64,000 nucleotides of DNA, taken from Paraburkholderia youngii (GTDB lineage Bacteria > Pseudomonadota > Gammaproteobacteria > Burkholderiales > Burkholderiaceae). Every line of letters begins with the position of its first letter. Position 1 is the first letter of the stretch. Under the pieces are notes generated by a model. The model had not been told where the DNA came from. It saw only the letters and a program-made list of their open reading frames with translations, and ran no database searches. Location of the stretch: positions 1-64,000 of the forward strand of contig NZ_JAALDK010000004.1 of assembly GCF_013366925.1 (NCBI RefSeq), read 5' to 3'. The position numbers were made by a program, and so were the translations under genes. Positions 19,132 through 26,784 of the stretch are shown piece by piece.

Positions 19132-19205
19132 GCAAGAGGACGGCTGCTTAAACCCTTAAGCGCCAACGCGAATCGATCGATGGAACTGGGAAGCGTGTGT
19201 TCTTC

Positions 19206-19266
19206 TTCGCTCGTGACGAAACATCTTCGCTTTTGCGGGCGTTGCGCCCGTGGCGCATGCTAGCGT
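19206..19266 (+). promoter_or_regulatory. Perfect PIP-box promoter of the 135-residue Pro/Gln-rich gene
   Basis: TTCGC (19206-19210), 15 nt, TTCGC (19226-19230), 30 nt, TAGCGT (19261-19266). It is divergent from the pilin-like promoter, with 74 bp between the two boxes. Confidence 0.9.
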
Positions 19267-19347
19267 CGTCAGACCGGGCTTCACTGCTTTCAAAATCCGG
19301 GGGCGCGCCGCTTGCAAGCTGGACCGCCCACGCTTTAAGGAGCGCAC

Positions 19348-19755
19348 ATGCCACTTCCTGGTTACTATCATATTGGCCCCGCTGCACCTATTGACACCGA
19401 CGCCGCCGCGCACGAGCCACAATCCCCGGTCCGGCGGCCCTCCGGCACGCCCACGGCAAGTCAGAACGCTGGCGTGCTCGACGGCCTGACGGCGGGTGGA
19501 CCGTCGCCGCGTGCGCGGTCCGCAAGCCGTCAGCCGCCTCCCGCACATTCGCCTTCCGGCATGCCGGAAGGTCCGCCGCAAATGTCGCCTCAGGATGTCC
19601 AGTCGCACAACAATCAGATGTCGCAGCTATTCCAGCTATTCCAGATGGCGCTGAATGTGTCGCAAAACAGCCGTCAGCTTCTACAAAAGGCTATGGACGG
19701 CGAAAGTCAGCTTACCGCATCGGAAGCCGCGGGAATGGAGCGCGCCGCCCGCTGA
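19348..19755 (+). CDS. PIP-box-controlled Pro/Gln-rich protein, candidate harpin-like secreted protein
   Basis: This 135-residue protein starts at ATG 19348 with AAGGAG 5 nt upstream. Residues 1-75 are Pro/Ser/Ala/Arg-rich and disordered. Residues 80-115 form a Gln/Met/Leu-rich helix (QMSQLFQLFQMALNVSQNSR), like the helix of small harpins such as Hpa1. It has no signal peptide and no Cys. With its own PIP box next to the pilin-like gene it is a good candidate for an early type III substrate or pilus accessory. I do not recognise a named family. Confidence 0.6.
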   Translation: MPLPGYYHIGPAAPIDTDAAAHEPQSPVRRPSGTPTASQNAGVLDGLTAGGPSPRARSASRQPPPAHSPSGMPEGPPQMSPQDVQSHNNQMSQLFQLFQMALNVSQNSRQLLQKAMDGESQLTASEAAGMERAAR

Positions 19756-19907
19756 TTGCGCGGGGCTCGCGAACCGGTAGTGGTGCAATTTGGATGCGCT
19801 GGTCTGTTACGCCCGAGATTTTGACGAGCACGAGCCAATGGGTAAGCTGAAAGACATTGACTGATTGTTCGACGGGCGCCATTTATCGCCTGGCCTTGAA
19901 AGCGGGC

Positions 19908-20150
19908 CATTCGTGGCGAGTCGACGAGAGCTATGTGAAGATCCGTGGCTAATGGGTCTATCTTAACTGCGCGGTTGACCGGGCGGGAACAACGGTCGAT
20001 TTTCGACTCAGCGCCAAGCGGAATGTGGCTGCGACAAAGGCGTTCCTTTCTCAAAAAACTTGAACAATCTGATTGAGCAAGATCATCGCAACATCAAGTC
20101 CTGGGTCCACGCGATGCTCGGGTTCAAATGCTTCAGAAACGCGACCGTCA
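19908..20150 (+). pseudogene. Decayed IS6-family transposase remnant
   Basis: Scattered frames show IS6 transposase sequence: SWRVDESYVKIRG, a stop, AVDRAGTTVDFRLSAKRN, then IEQDHRNIKSWVHAMLGFK. It is broken by stops and frame changes. It is older and clearly diverged from the 835-bp IS6 copies. Confidence 0.6.
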
Positions 20151-20314
20151 CCCCCAGACGGCGCTTCGGCAGCGCATGCGTGAGATTGCCCAGACCCGTG
20201 TGCGATACGGCTACCGGCGGGTGCACGTGCTGCTCAAACGCGAAGGCTGGCGCGTGATCCGTAACCGGGTCTACCGGCTCTACGCTGAGGAAGAGTTGCA
20301 GCTACGCTCAAAGC
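20147..20314 (+). pseudogene. IS3-family OrfB internal fragment
   Basis: About 50 residues (LRQRMREIAQTRVRYGYRRV, HVLLKREGW, VYRLYAEEELQLRSKR) match the N-terminal region of IS3-family OrfB. The fragment is cut by IS6 copy A. Confidence 0.7.
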
Positions 20315-21149
20315 GGTTCTGTTGCAGTAAGGGTGTCGGGACGAGAAATGTCGATATGATAAGTATTGCTTATGACACAAGGGAGTAAAACTGCTGGGAA
20401 GCAGGCGACGGGTCTTTGCCCGCAGATTTCATCTGTCCTTTCCTGATCATGTGCATTACCTCGATGCCGCCGAGAATGACCCTCGCACGGTGGAAGTTCT
20501 TGACTCCCAGCATCGGCCGGGTCCGGCGTTTGATAGCCCGATGGTCCTGTTCGACAATGTTGTTCAGATACTTGATCTGACGGACCTTGATCGGCGTCTC
20601 GCGATCGGCATTCACCGCATCCAGTGCGGCCAGATTGGAGCCGCTTTTGTCGATGGTCACGGTCTCTGGCGTACCATTATGGGTGATCGCCTTTTCAAAG
20701 AACCGCCGGGCAGCGACCTTGTCCCGCCTGGCCCTGAGCAGGAAGTCGACCGTGTCGCCCGCCTTGTCCACTGCCCGGTAAAGATATTTCCACTCACCTT
20801 TGATCTTGATATAGCTCTCGTCCATTCGCCAGCTTTTCCCAACCGGACGCTTGTGCTTGCGGAAGCTCCTTTCGAAGAGCGGCAGCAGTTTGATGACCCA
20901 GCGGTACACCGTCGAATGATCCACCGCGATACCACGCTCGCCCATCATTTCCGCAAGATTGCGCAAACTCAGCGAATAGGCCACGTACCATCGCACGCAC
21001 AGCAAAATCACTTCAAGCGGGTAGTGACGGCGCTTCAGGACCTTGGCCAAGCCCGGCGCGAGTGTGGTTCGCAGTGTCTTCGTCTTCTTCATCGCACAGC
21101 TCAAAAATTCGCTACCCAATTTTAACGTGGGCCTTACTGCAACAGAACC
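20315..21149 (-). mobile_element. IS6-family element, copy A (835 bp)
   Basis: The element is bounded by inverted ends GGTTCTGTTGCAGTAAGG and its complement, with one transposase. Seven full copies of this 835-bp element occur in the window. The flanking octamers ctcaaagc and acttcggc do not match, so there is no target duplication. It sits between an IS3 fragment and an IS630 fragment, a junction created by rearrangement. Confidence 0.95.
20370..21092 (-). CDS. IS6-family transposase (copy A)
   Basis: This 240-residue DDE transposase starts from the ATG giving MKKTKTLRTTLAPG. An N-terminal zinc-finger/HTH-like part is followed by the catalytic core with WRMDESYIKIKGEW (first Asp), TIDKSGSN (second Asp) and IVEQDHRAIKRRTRPML (Glu). 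It is intact. Copy-specific residues are MGERGIA and MLGVKN. Confidence 0.95.
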   Translation of the reverse strand: MKKTKTLRTTLAPGLAKVLKRRHYPLEVILLCVRWYVAYSLSLRNLAEMMGERGIAVDHSTVYRWVIKLLPLFERSFRKHKRPVGKSWRMDESYIKIKGEWKYLYRAVDKAGDTVDFLLRARRDKVAARRFFEKAITHNGTPETVTIDKSGSNLAALDAVNADRETPIKVRQIKYLNNIVEQDHRAIKRRTRPMLGVKNFHRARVILGGIEVMHMIRKGQMKSAGKDPSPASQQFYSLVS

Positions 21150-21679
21150 ACTTCGGCTCCTTCAGCCTGGGCCCGCTGCGCAATGGCAGGATAGTCTTCA
21201 TCGAGCCACTTCCTGATCGCCGCCGACGATTGCTCATAAGCCTTCTTCAATGGCTTTTGCGGGGTGAAGCCCCAGCGCGACAGATACAGCCCCATCGTAC
21301 GAACCGGCACACGGATGCCGAACCGTTGTTCGATCACTTCGGCCACGCTCTGACGGGTCCACAGGGCATAAGGCATTTTCAACTGGTCAGGTGTGCGGTC
21401 CTGGATGATTTTCTGCACGACCCGCTCCTGATCTGCGCTCAGGCTGCGTCCGGTACCCGACGGACGACCGCGAGGCCCGACATCCACGGCACGCCAGCCG
21501 CCCGCCTCGTACGCCTTGCAGGCCGCAATCACCGTCGTGGGCGACATCTCGCAACGCAGCGCCACTTCTTTCAACGCTACGCCTTCGATGCGCATCTTCA
21601 CCGCGCGGCGACGGCGTTCATTCAGTGCCGCCATCGGCAAGGTTCGGGAGTCGATTTTTTCCATACTACTTCCGACCAT
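21150..21679 (-). pseudogene. 3'-truncated IS630-family transposase
   Basis: About 175 residues remain from MEKIDSRTLPMAALNERRRR. They include the HTH region (MRIEGVALKEVALRCEMSPT) and RWGFTPQKPLKKAYEQS. The catalytic half is missing, cut off by IS6 copy A, whose IR supplies the last residues and stop. Confidence 0.8.
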
Positions 21680-21696
21680 GTGTTGCGCTCAAAGTT

Positions 21697-22470
21697 TCAA
21701 CATTTTATTGCCGGATCAATATCCACCTTCTGCTCAAACACTGCGTATTTGTGTGGAGGGCCGTCAGCCAATAGACTCGCCGCAACGCCTGTTTTCGGTG
21801 ATTGAGCGTCCGATGATGTCATCGCCATCGGTGCGGCCTTTTTGTAAAACGCCTCCACGGTCGGGAATCTACTAAGCGTGTCGATCGTGACTCGCATCAA
21901 GGGGACGGCATTGCTACCACAAGAGGGCATGCTTGCGCCGTCCTGCGGCGGCGCACTCGCTACGTCATGATCGGCTTTCACGGGCAGGATGAATGGAGGC
22001 GGTGTCGCGATTTGCCTGAGGTGATATTTGCGAACCGCAGGTTGTTCCATCACCGGGACGCAGTCGTAGGTCTGACCGTTTGCCACAAAGCTCTTCGAGA
22101 CATGCACGCCGTTATAACGGTCCAGAATCGACTGGCGCATTTCTTCAAAAGCGGACGAGTCCCTGACTTTCAAAGAAGGCGATGCGGGAAGGTTGTGGTT
22201 GGTCTCCGCAAGCTCTGTCAGTTTGATGTCAGCATGGCCAACGTAGTCCTGAAAGTTTGCAGTTTTTGTATGTGCAATAAACGTGTCGAATGACTCCTGC
22301 TGCTGGTTCTGGGCCTGAGCATTCGCCTGAACCGTCATCGCCGAAATTACGGTGATACACAAAGTCACGGCATACCGAATTAATGTTCCGGACCTTCGAG
22401 GACTTGTGACTTCACTGATATCGCAACTTGAAACATGCTTTTCTTTTCGTCTGGCAGACATCGTTAGCAT
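21697..22470 (-). CDS. Secreted neprosin-like protease precursor, catalytic part lost
   Basis: A Sec signal peptide (hydrophobic RYAVTLCITVISAMTVQANA) precedes a region resembling the activation segment of bacterial neprosin-domain proteins: FVANGQTYDCVPVMEQPA, MRVTIDTLSRFPTVEAFYKK and the junction HKYAVFEQ. In such proteins the neprosin prolyl-endopeptidase domain would follow HKYA. Here the frame stops soon after at the IS630 remnant, so about 200 residues are missing. It overlaps the end of the virK-like gene. The family call comes from remembered motifs and needs a profile search. Confidence 0.55.
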   Translation of the reverse strand: MLTMSARRKEKHVSSCDISEVTSPRRSGTLIRYAVTLCITVISAMTVQANAQAQNQQQESFDTFIAHTKTANFQDYVGHADIKLTELAETNHNLPASPSLKVRDSSAFEEMRQSILDRYNGVHVSKSFVANGQTYDCVPVMEQPAVRKYHLRQIATPPPFILPVKADHDVASAPPQDGASMPSCGSNAVPLMRVTIDTLSRFPTVEAFYKKAAPMAMTSSDAQSPKTGVAASLLADGPPHKYAVFEQKVDIDPAIKC

Positions 22471-22871
22471 TTCCAACTCTCTCTAGTTGCCACGAAGACG
22501 ATCTGATCGCGTTTCCCCGTATAACGGATAGATCGCCAGATCGGAGCGCCGAGCGGATCTTGCAAGGTCGGATCACCTACAGGGCCGACTGTCGCGTGCT
22601 CGTCGGAAAAGCTCAGAGACGGTTTCAAGTGCGACGCGTGTCGCCGTCCGCCATGGTCCAGCAGGCATTGATCTTCACCCCGCCACTCGTACCGGTTTTG
22701 GAAGCCGTATTGCCGGTAGGTGAGCATTTCGTCAGGTCGACCGCCACCGATACGGCAGCACCCCGGTAATGCGCTTTCCACATTGGCAGGGCTTGATAGT
22801 TGTTTCGCCGGTTCTGCATGCACCGATATCATCGGCGCGGCAATTAATGGCGCGACAAGGATTGTCTGCAT
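22464..22871 (-). pseudogene. VirK-family periplasmic protein, frameshifted
   Basis: A signal peptide (MQTILVAPLIAAPMISVHA) after GAGGT is followed by VirK-like sequence in two frames. One frame has VDLTKCSPTGNTASKTGTSG, GVKINACWTMADGD; the other has LSFSDEHATV and RSIRYTGKRDQ. Removing one G from the GGGG run at about 22753-22756 joins the start to the VDLTKC frame. A second change near 22640 restores the C-terminus. VirK-family proteins are small secreted or periplasmic virulence-linked proteins in plant-associated bacteria. Confidence 0.6.
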
Positions 22872-22952
22872 GCAATTACCTCGCAGTTGAGATGGACGCG
22901 CGTTAGCTGGTAGGAAGTCTGCCGTAATATGGCATCAAAGGTGTTGATCTAG

Positions 22953-24133
22953 GGAAGGTCTGCACAACTCGTGTTCAGAGAGTTGGCCGTTTGCCACTTG
23001 CGTCGTATCAGCCATGAGAGTCTGCTGGCAGGTTGGTCGCCTGGCTTTTTGAAGCGTGACGACTACTGTTTGCCGAGATTCGCGGCCTGAATCTGCGAGC
23101 GTTTCAAGCTATCCACAAAGCCTTGCGTGCCATCCACAGGTTGCCCAGAGCAAATAGTGTCGTGATCTGGGCGGTGTTCTTCATCAACCCCCGGTACCGG
23201 GTCTTCGTATAGCCAAACTGCTGTTTGAGGACGCGGAACGGATGTTCAACCTTGGCGCGGATGCCGGCCTTCAGGCGTTCAATCTGATCGAATATCGCGT
23301 CCCGCCGATCGGTTAGGTCCAGTTGTCTGCGCCTGCCTGGTCGCATCGCGACATGCCAGCGAACCGCGCTTACCTGGCAGCGCTTTTCGATACCCTGATA
23401 TCCGGCGTCAGCGTACACATCCATTTCCTGGCCGTGCAACAGCGCTTCGGCCGCATTGATGTCGTGAACGTTGGCGGCTGTGCCGATGACCGTGTGGACC
23501 AGGCCCGACTCTGCGTCCACGCCGATGTGCGCTTTCATCCCGAAGTACCATTGATTTCCCTTCTTCGTCTGGTGCATTTCCGGGTCCCGCGTACCAGAGC
23601 CGTTCTTCGTCGAAGTGGGTGCGGAAATCAAGGTAGCGTCGACCGCCGACCCCACCTTCAGCATCAAGCCTTTCTCGCTCAGGATCTCATTGACCAGCGT
23701 TAGCATCTGCGCAGCCAGGCCGTGCGTTTCGAGAAGGTGACGGAACCGGAGAATCGTGCTCTCGTCCGGCAAACGCGTCATACCCTCGTCCAGCCCAGCA
23801 AACTCACGATACAGCGGCACGTCATAAAGCGCCTCTTCCATCGCCGGGTCTGACAGACCAAACCACTGCTGCATGAAGTGGATCTGCAGCATCGTCGCAA
23901 TAGGAAACGGCGGCCTTCCAGTCTTACCCCGTGGATAGTGCGGTTCGATCAACGCAATCAACCTCGCCCATGGCACAACGCGCCTCATCTCATCGAGAAA
24001 TTCCCGCTTGCGCGTGCGTTTAGTTGAAAGATCCAGACCAAGACCAAGCTGTGTCATCGAGGTACCCCTTAAACCTGCCTTCTCCCAGGATAGTCCACCG
24101 AGACGTCAACGCCAGGACTTTTGCAGACCTTCC
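22953..24133 (-). mobile_element. Intact IS5-family element with CTAG target duplication (1181 bp)
   Basis: Ends GGAAGGTCTGCA and TGCAGACCTTCC are inverted repeats. CTAG at 22949-22952 and 24134-24137 is the duplicated target. It is one of the few clean insertions in the window. Confidence 0.92.
23104..24057 (-). CDS. IS5-family transposase
   Basis: This 317-residue transposase begins MTQLGLGLDLSTKRTRKREF. It has an N-terminal DUF772-like part (IATMLQIHFMQQWFGLSDPA) and a DDE catalytic domain (VDATLISAPTSTKNG, DVYADAGYQGIEKR and a C-terminal VEHPFRVLKQQFGY with the Glu). It is full length. Confidence 0.95.
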   Translation of the reverse strand: MTQLGLGLDLSTKRTRKREFLDEMRRVVPWARLIALIEPHYPRGKTGRPPFPIATMLQIHFMQQWFGLSDPAMEEALYDVPLYREFAGLDEGMTRLPDESTILRFRHLLETHGLAAQMLTLVNEILSEKGLMLKVGSAVDATLISAPTSTKNGSGTRDPEMHQTKKGNQWYFGMKAHIGVDAESGLVHTVIGTAANVHDINAAEALLHGQEMDVYADAGYQGIEKRCQVSAVRWHVAMRPGRRRQLDLTDRRDAIFDQIERLKAGIRAKVEHPFRVLKQQFGYTKTRYRGLMKNTAQITTLFALGNLWMARKALWIA

Positions 24134-24229
24134 CTAGGGCAATGCTGACTAAGTCCACCGTTCACGACTGTCGAGCGTTATAGCGTGGACACGCAACGGC
24201 GAAAGTAAAAACGCGATGAAGCAATTACC

Positions 24230-24395
24230 CTGGCGAGGGCTGTCGATCAATGCGCGGGATTCGGGGCGCAGCGCAAACCCTACGCGACGCGAAGCGTTTC
24301 TCGACGAGATGAACATGATCGTGCCGTGGGCGCGACTGTGCGCAGTGGCGGAGCCGTTTTATTCGAAACGGGGCAATGGAAGCGCGTGAACGGGC
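24230..24395 (+). pseudogene. Fragment of a second IS5-family transposase N-terminus
   Basis: TRREAFLDEMNMIVPWARLC and AVAEPFYSKRGNG correspond to REFLDEMRRVVPWARLIALI of the intact IS5 transposase next door, but in a diverged relative. No start or end is preserved. Confidence 0.6.
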
Positions 24396-24452
24396 CGACA
24401 AACGCGCCCCCCAGCGCGGTCCCGGTAAGTAGGCCAAAGGATGGCGCCGCGA

Positions 24453-24760
24453 TCACACCTTGACGGCCAAGTCCAATCGAAGTCGCAAGGCTTTGAAGCC
24501 GCCCAGATGTGGTTCCTTTATGCGCCGCTCGAGCGAGCGACGGGCTCGCTCGTCTTCTTCCCATTGCACCAACGGTGCGACCCACAGCTCCTGCGCAACC
24601 TCGGGCCCCTGGGCCAGCAGCCCGTGAAGACGCAATTCTTGCGCGCGCGTGCGCAACGATTCAAATGACAGCTGCCGGAAACCGATGGCCATGATAAAGC
24701 GATTTGTTCTTGGTCATATGGCCATCTTACTCGACCGCCCTTGACAACGTGACAACGCCC
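24453..24760 (-). pseudogene. Chimeric debris: IS6-type 5' end joined to an IstB-like N-terminus
   Basis: Reading leftward, an IS6-type terminus and start (MTKNKSLYHGHRFPAAVI, about 24760-24675) runs into LRLHGLLAQGPEVAQELWVA and QWEEDERARRSLERR, resembling the IstB ATPase N-terminal domain of an IS21-family element. Neither part is complete. The same IS6-type terminus recurs at 42800-42920. Confidence 0.5.
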
Positions 24761-24897
24761 CTTTTGTTTCTGGTCGCAGCTTTGTACTATTGCCGTGCTA
24801 GCATTTTCGTTCAAGCCGCTCAATCCGATCCACCATAAGTAGAGAAACTGCGGATGCACATTCATCCGCTTCATCCGATCAGGGACCGAAAACGCAC

Positions 24898-25239
24898 ATG
24901 ACACTTTCTTTGGAAGACGCATTTTCCAGTGCACAGCAAACAAAACTGAATCGCCGCCTGCTGGTGGCGCTGATTGACCAAGCCGATACCCGTTGGTGGG
25001 GTGGTCATGTCGATAACTGGCAGCCGGACGAAGCACTGTTTTCCTCAGGGACGGCACTGAAGCGTTACCGGAAACTCGTGACCCGTTTCAAGAAAGGCGA
25101 AACCGCAAAGGCACACGTGCTGATGATGCACATCGACGGCACGTTCGGGGCCGTCATGTTTGGCGTGGAGTCAGCCGAGGAAGCGCAGCAGCTTCTTGAG
25201 GATACGCTGGAAGAAGTACGAGCCAGAACTTCAGATTGA
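24898..25239 (+). CDS. Hypothetical protein, 3' end altered by an IS remnant
   Basis: This 113-residue acidic protein MTLSLEDAFSSAQQTKLNRR has a folded-looking body (WWGGHVDNWQPDEALFSSGT, MHIDGTFGAVMFGVESAEEA). I do not recognise the family. The last few residues coincide with the start of an IS6-like remnant, so the native C-terminus may be lost. Confidence 0.5.
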   Translation: MTLSLEDAFSSAQQTKLNRRLLVALIDQADTRWWGGHVDNWQPDEALFSSGTALKRYRKLVTRFKKGETAKAHVLMMHIDGTFGAVMFGVESAEEAQQLLEDTLEEVRARTSD

Positions 25240-25355
25240 CGCCATCAACGCCGCGCGTGAAGCCCCGGTGAGGATCCACCAGAACAAGTATCTAAATAAC
25301 ATACCGAATAGGATATCGGGCGATCAAACAGATCATCAGAGCGATGAGGGGCTTC
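25225..25355 (+). pseudogene. IS6-family transposase fragment
   Basis: DAINAAREAPVRIHQNKYLN followed by broken sequence of the EQDHRAIK region. It is about 130 bp of an IS6-type transposase, different from the 835-bp element. Confidence 0.6.
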
Positions 25356-25356
25356 A

Positions 25357-25523
25357 AGGGCTCAAGCGCGTACGGGTGCTCATCGAGCGACTGTACGGCG
25401 TTACCTTCAGCGAGGTACATGTCTGGCGGTTGCTGGGCGCCTTGGGGTTCAGCTCGCAAAAGCCGGAGCGCCGGGCGATCGAGCGCAACGAGGAGGCGGT
25501 ACTGACCTGGAAGCGCAAGACGT
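25357..25523 (+). pseudogene. IS630 OrfA fragment
   Basis: LKRVRVLIERLYGVTFSEVH and SSQKPERRAIERNE are nearly identical to part of the complete IS630 at 56572-57660. The fragment is cut by IS6 copy B. Confidence 0.8.
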
Positions 25524-26358
25524 AGTTCTGTTGCAGTAAGGCCCACGTTAAAATTGGGTAGCGAATTTTTGAGCTGTGCGATGAAGAAGGCGAAGACACT
25601 GCGAACCACACTCGCGCCGGGCTTGGCCAAGGTCCTGAAGCGCCGTCACTACCCGCTTGAAGTGATTTTGCTGTGCGTGCGATGGTACGTGGCCTATTCG
25701 CTGAGTTTGCGCAATCTTGCGGAAATGATGGGCGAGCGTGGTGTCGCGGTGGATCATTCGACGGTGTACCGCTGGGTCATCAAACTGCTGCCGCTCTTCG
25801 AAAGGAGCTTCCGCAAGCACAAGCGTCCGGTTGGGAAAAGCTGGCGAATGGACGAGAGCTATATCAAGATCAAAGGTGAGTGGAAATATCTTTACCGGGC
25901 AGTGGACAAGGCGGGCGACACGGTCGACTTCCTGCTCAGGGCCAGGCGGGACAAGGTCGCTGCCCGGCGGTTCTTTGAAAAGGCGATCACCCATAATGGT
26001 ACGCCAGAGACCGTGACCATCGACAAAAGCGGCTCCAATCTGGCCGCACTGGATGCGGTGAATGCCGATCGCGAGACGCCGATCAAGGTCCGTCAGATCA
26101 AGTATCTGAACAACATTGTCGAACAGGACCATCGGGCTATCAAACGCCGGACCCGGCCGATGCTGGGAGTCAAGAACTTCCACCGTGCGAGGGTCATTCT
26201 CGGCGGCATCGAGGTAATGCACATGATCAGGAAAGGACAGATGAAATCTGCGGGCAAAGACCCGTCGCCTGCTTCCCAGCAGTTTTACTCCCTTGTGTCA
26301 TAAGCAATACTTATCATATCGACATTTCTCGTCCCGACACCCTTACTGCAACAGAACC
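25524..26358 (+). mobile_element. IS6-family element, copy B (835 bp)
   Basis: Same ends as copy A except that the first base is A instead of G. Flanking octamers (caagacgt, gccacggc) do not match. It lies between an IS630 fragment and an IS256 fragment. Confidence 0.93.
25581..26303 (+). CDS. IS6-family transposase (copy B)
   Basis: Intact 240-residue transposase. It differs from copy A at MKKAKT and at MGERGVA. Confidence 0.95.
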   Translation: MKKAKTLRTTLAPGLAKVLKRRHYPLEVILLCVRWYVAYSLSLRNLAEMMGERGVAVDHSTVYRWVIKLLPLFERSFRKHKRPVGKSWRMDESYIKIKGEWKYLYRAVDKAGDTVDFLLRARRDKVAARRFFEKAITHNGTPETVTIDKSGSNLAALDAVNADRETPIKVRQIKYLNNIVEQDHRAIKRRTRPMLGVKNFHRARVILGGIEVMHMIRKGQMKSAGKDPSPASQQFYSLVS

Positions 26359-26412
26359 GCCACGGCAGCGACGACGACACACGCGGCGACTTGCGTACCC
26401 AGGGTGGCACGA

Positions 26413-26715
26413 TCAACGAGTTGAATCTGACGCCCGCGTCCGAGCGGTCGCCACCTTGGGCACCTTGACGGGCGCCGGACCCACCGCCGTGAGGATCTCG
26501 CGCTCTGGCAGATAGCCGTTGCGCACGAGCGCTCGTCGACCGTCCATCGTCTTCACATTCGAATATTGCTCAAGCATCGTCGCCAGTTCTGCCTCAATGG
26601 CCTGCTGGATGATTCGCCGCGCGCCTTGCTGGATCAGATCGTCCAGACCGCACGCGCCCTTGATGTCTGCTTCTGCTGCTTGACTGCTGTTCGTTTCCTG
26701 CGTACGTTTCGCCAT
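26413..26715 (-). pseudogene. IS256-family (mutator type) transposase N-terminal fragment
   Basis: MAKRTQETNSSQ, then LDDLIQQGARRIIQQAIEAE and MDGRRALVRNGYLPEREIL are the N-terminal hallmark of IS256-family transposases. Only about 100 of some 400 residues remain. Confidence 0.85.
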
Positions 26716-26784
26716 CGTGGTAGAGTTCGATTGGGGAAGTGTTACCTTGGAAAGCAACATTTTCTCGCAATCGCCACCGCCTCC

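Noticed and set aside
18992..19135. Longer N-terminal version of the pilin-like protein starting MLRTRRAAF or MPMIIPVV
   Set aside because: The PIP-box -10 at 19071-19076 lies inside that frame, so the RNA cannot contain those starts. ATG 18985 has the ribosome site.
20451..21125. A 224-residue open frame antisense to the IS6 transposase, repeated in every copy
   Set aside because: It recurs only because the IS is repeated. The opposite strand has an intact transposase with catalytic residues, so this is a shadow frame.
22949..24137. The IS5 insertion as the cause of the virK-like gene damage
   Set aside because: The CTAG insertion lies about 80 bp upstream of the virK-like start, outside the reading frame. 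The frame changes inside the gene are independent of it.
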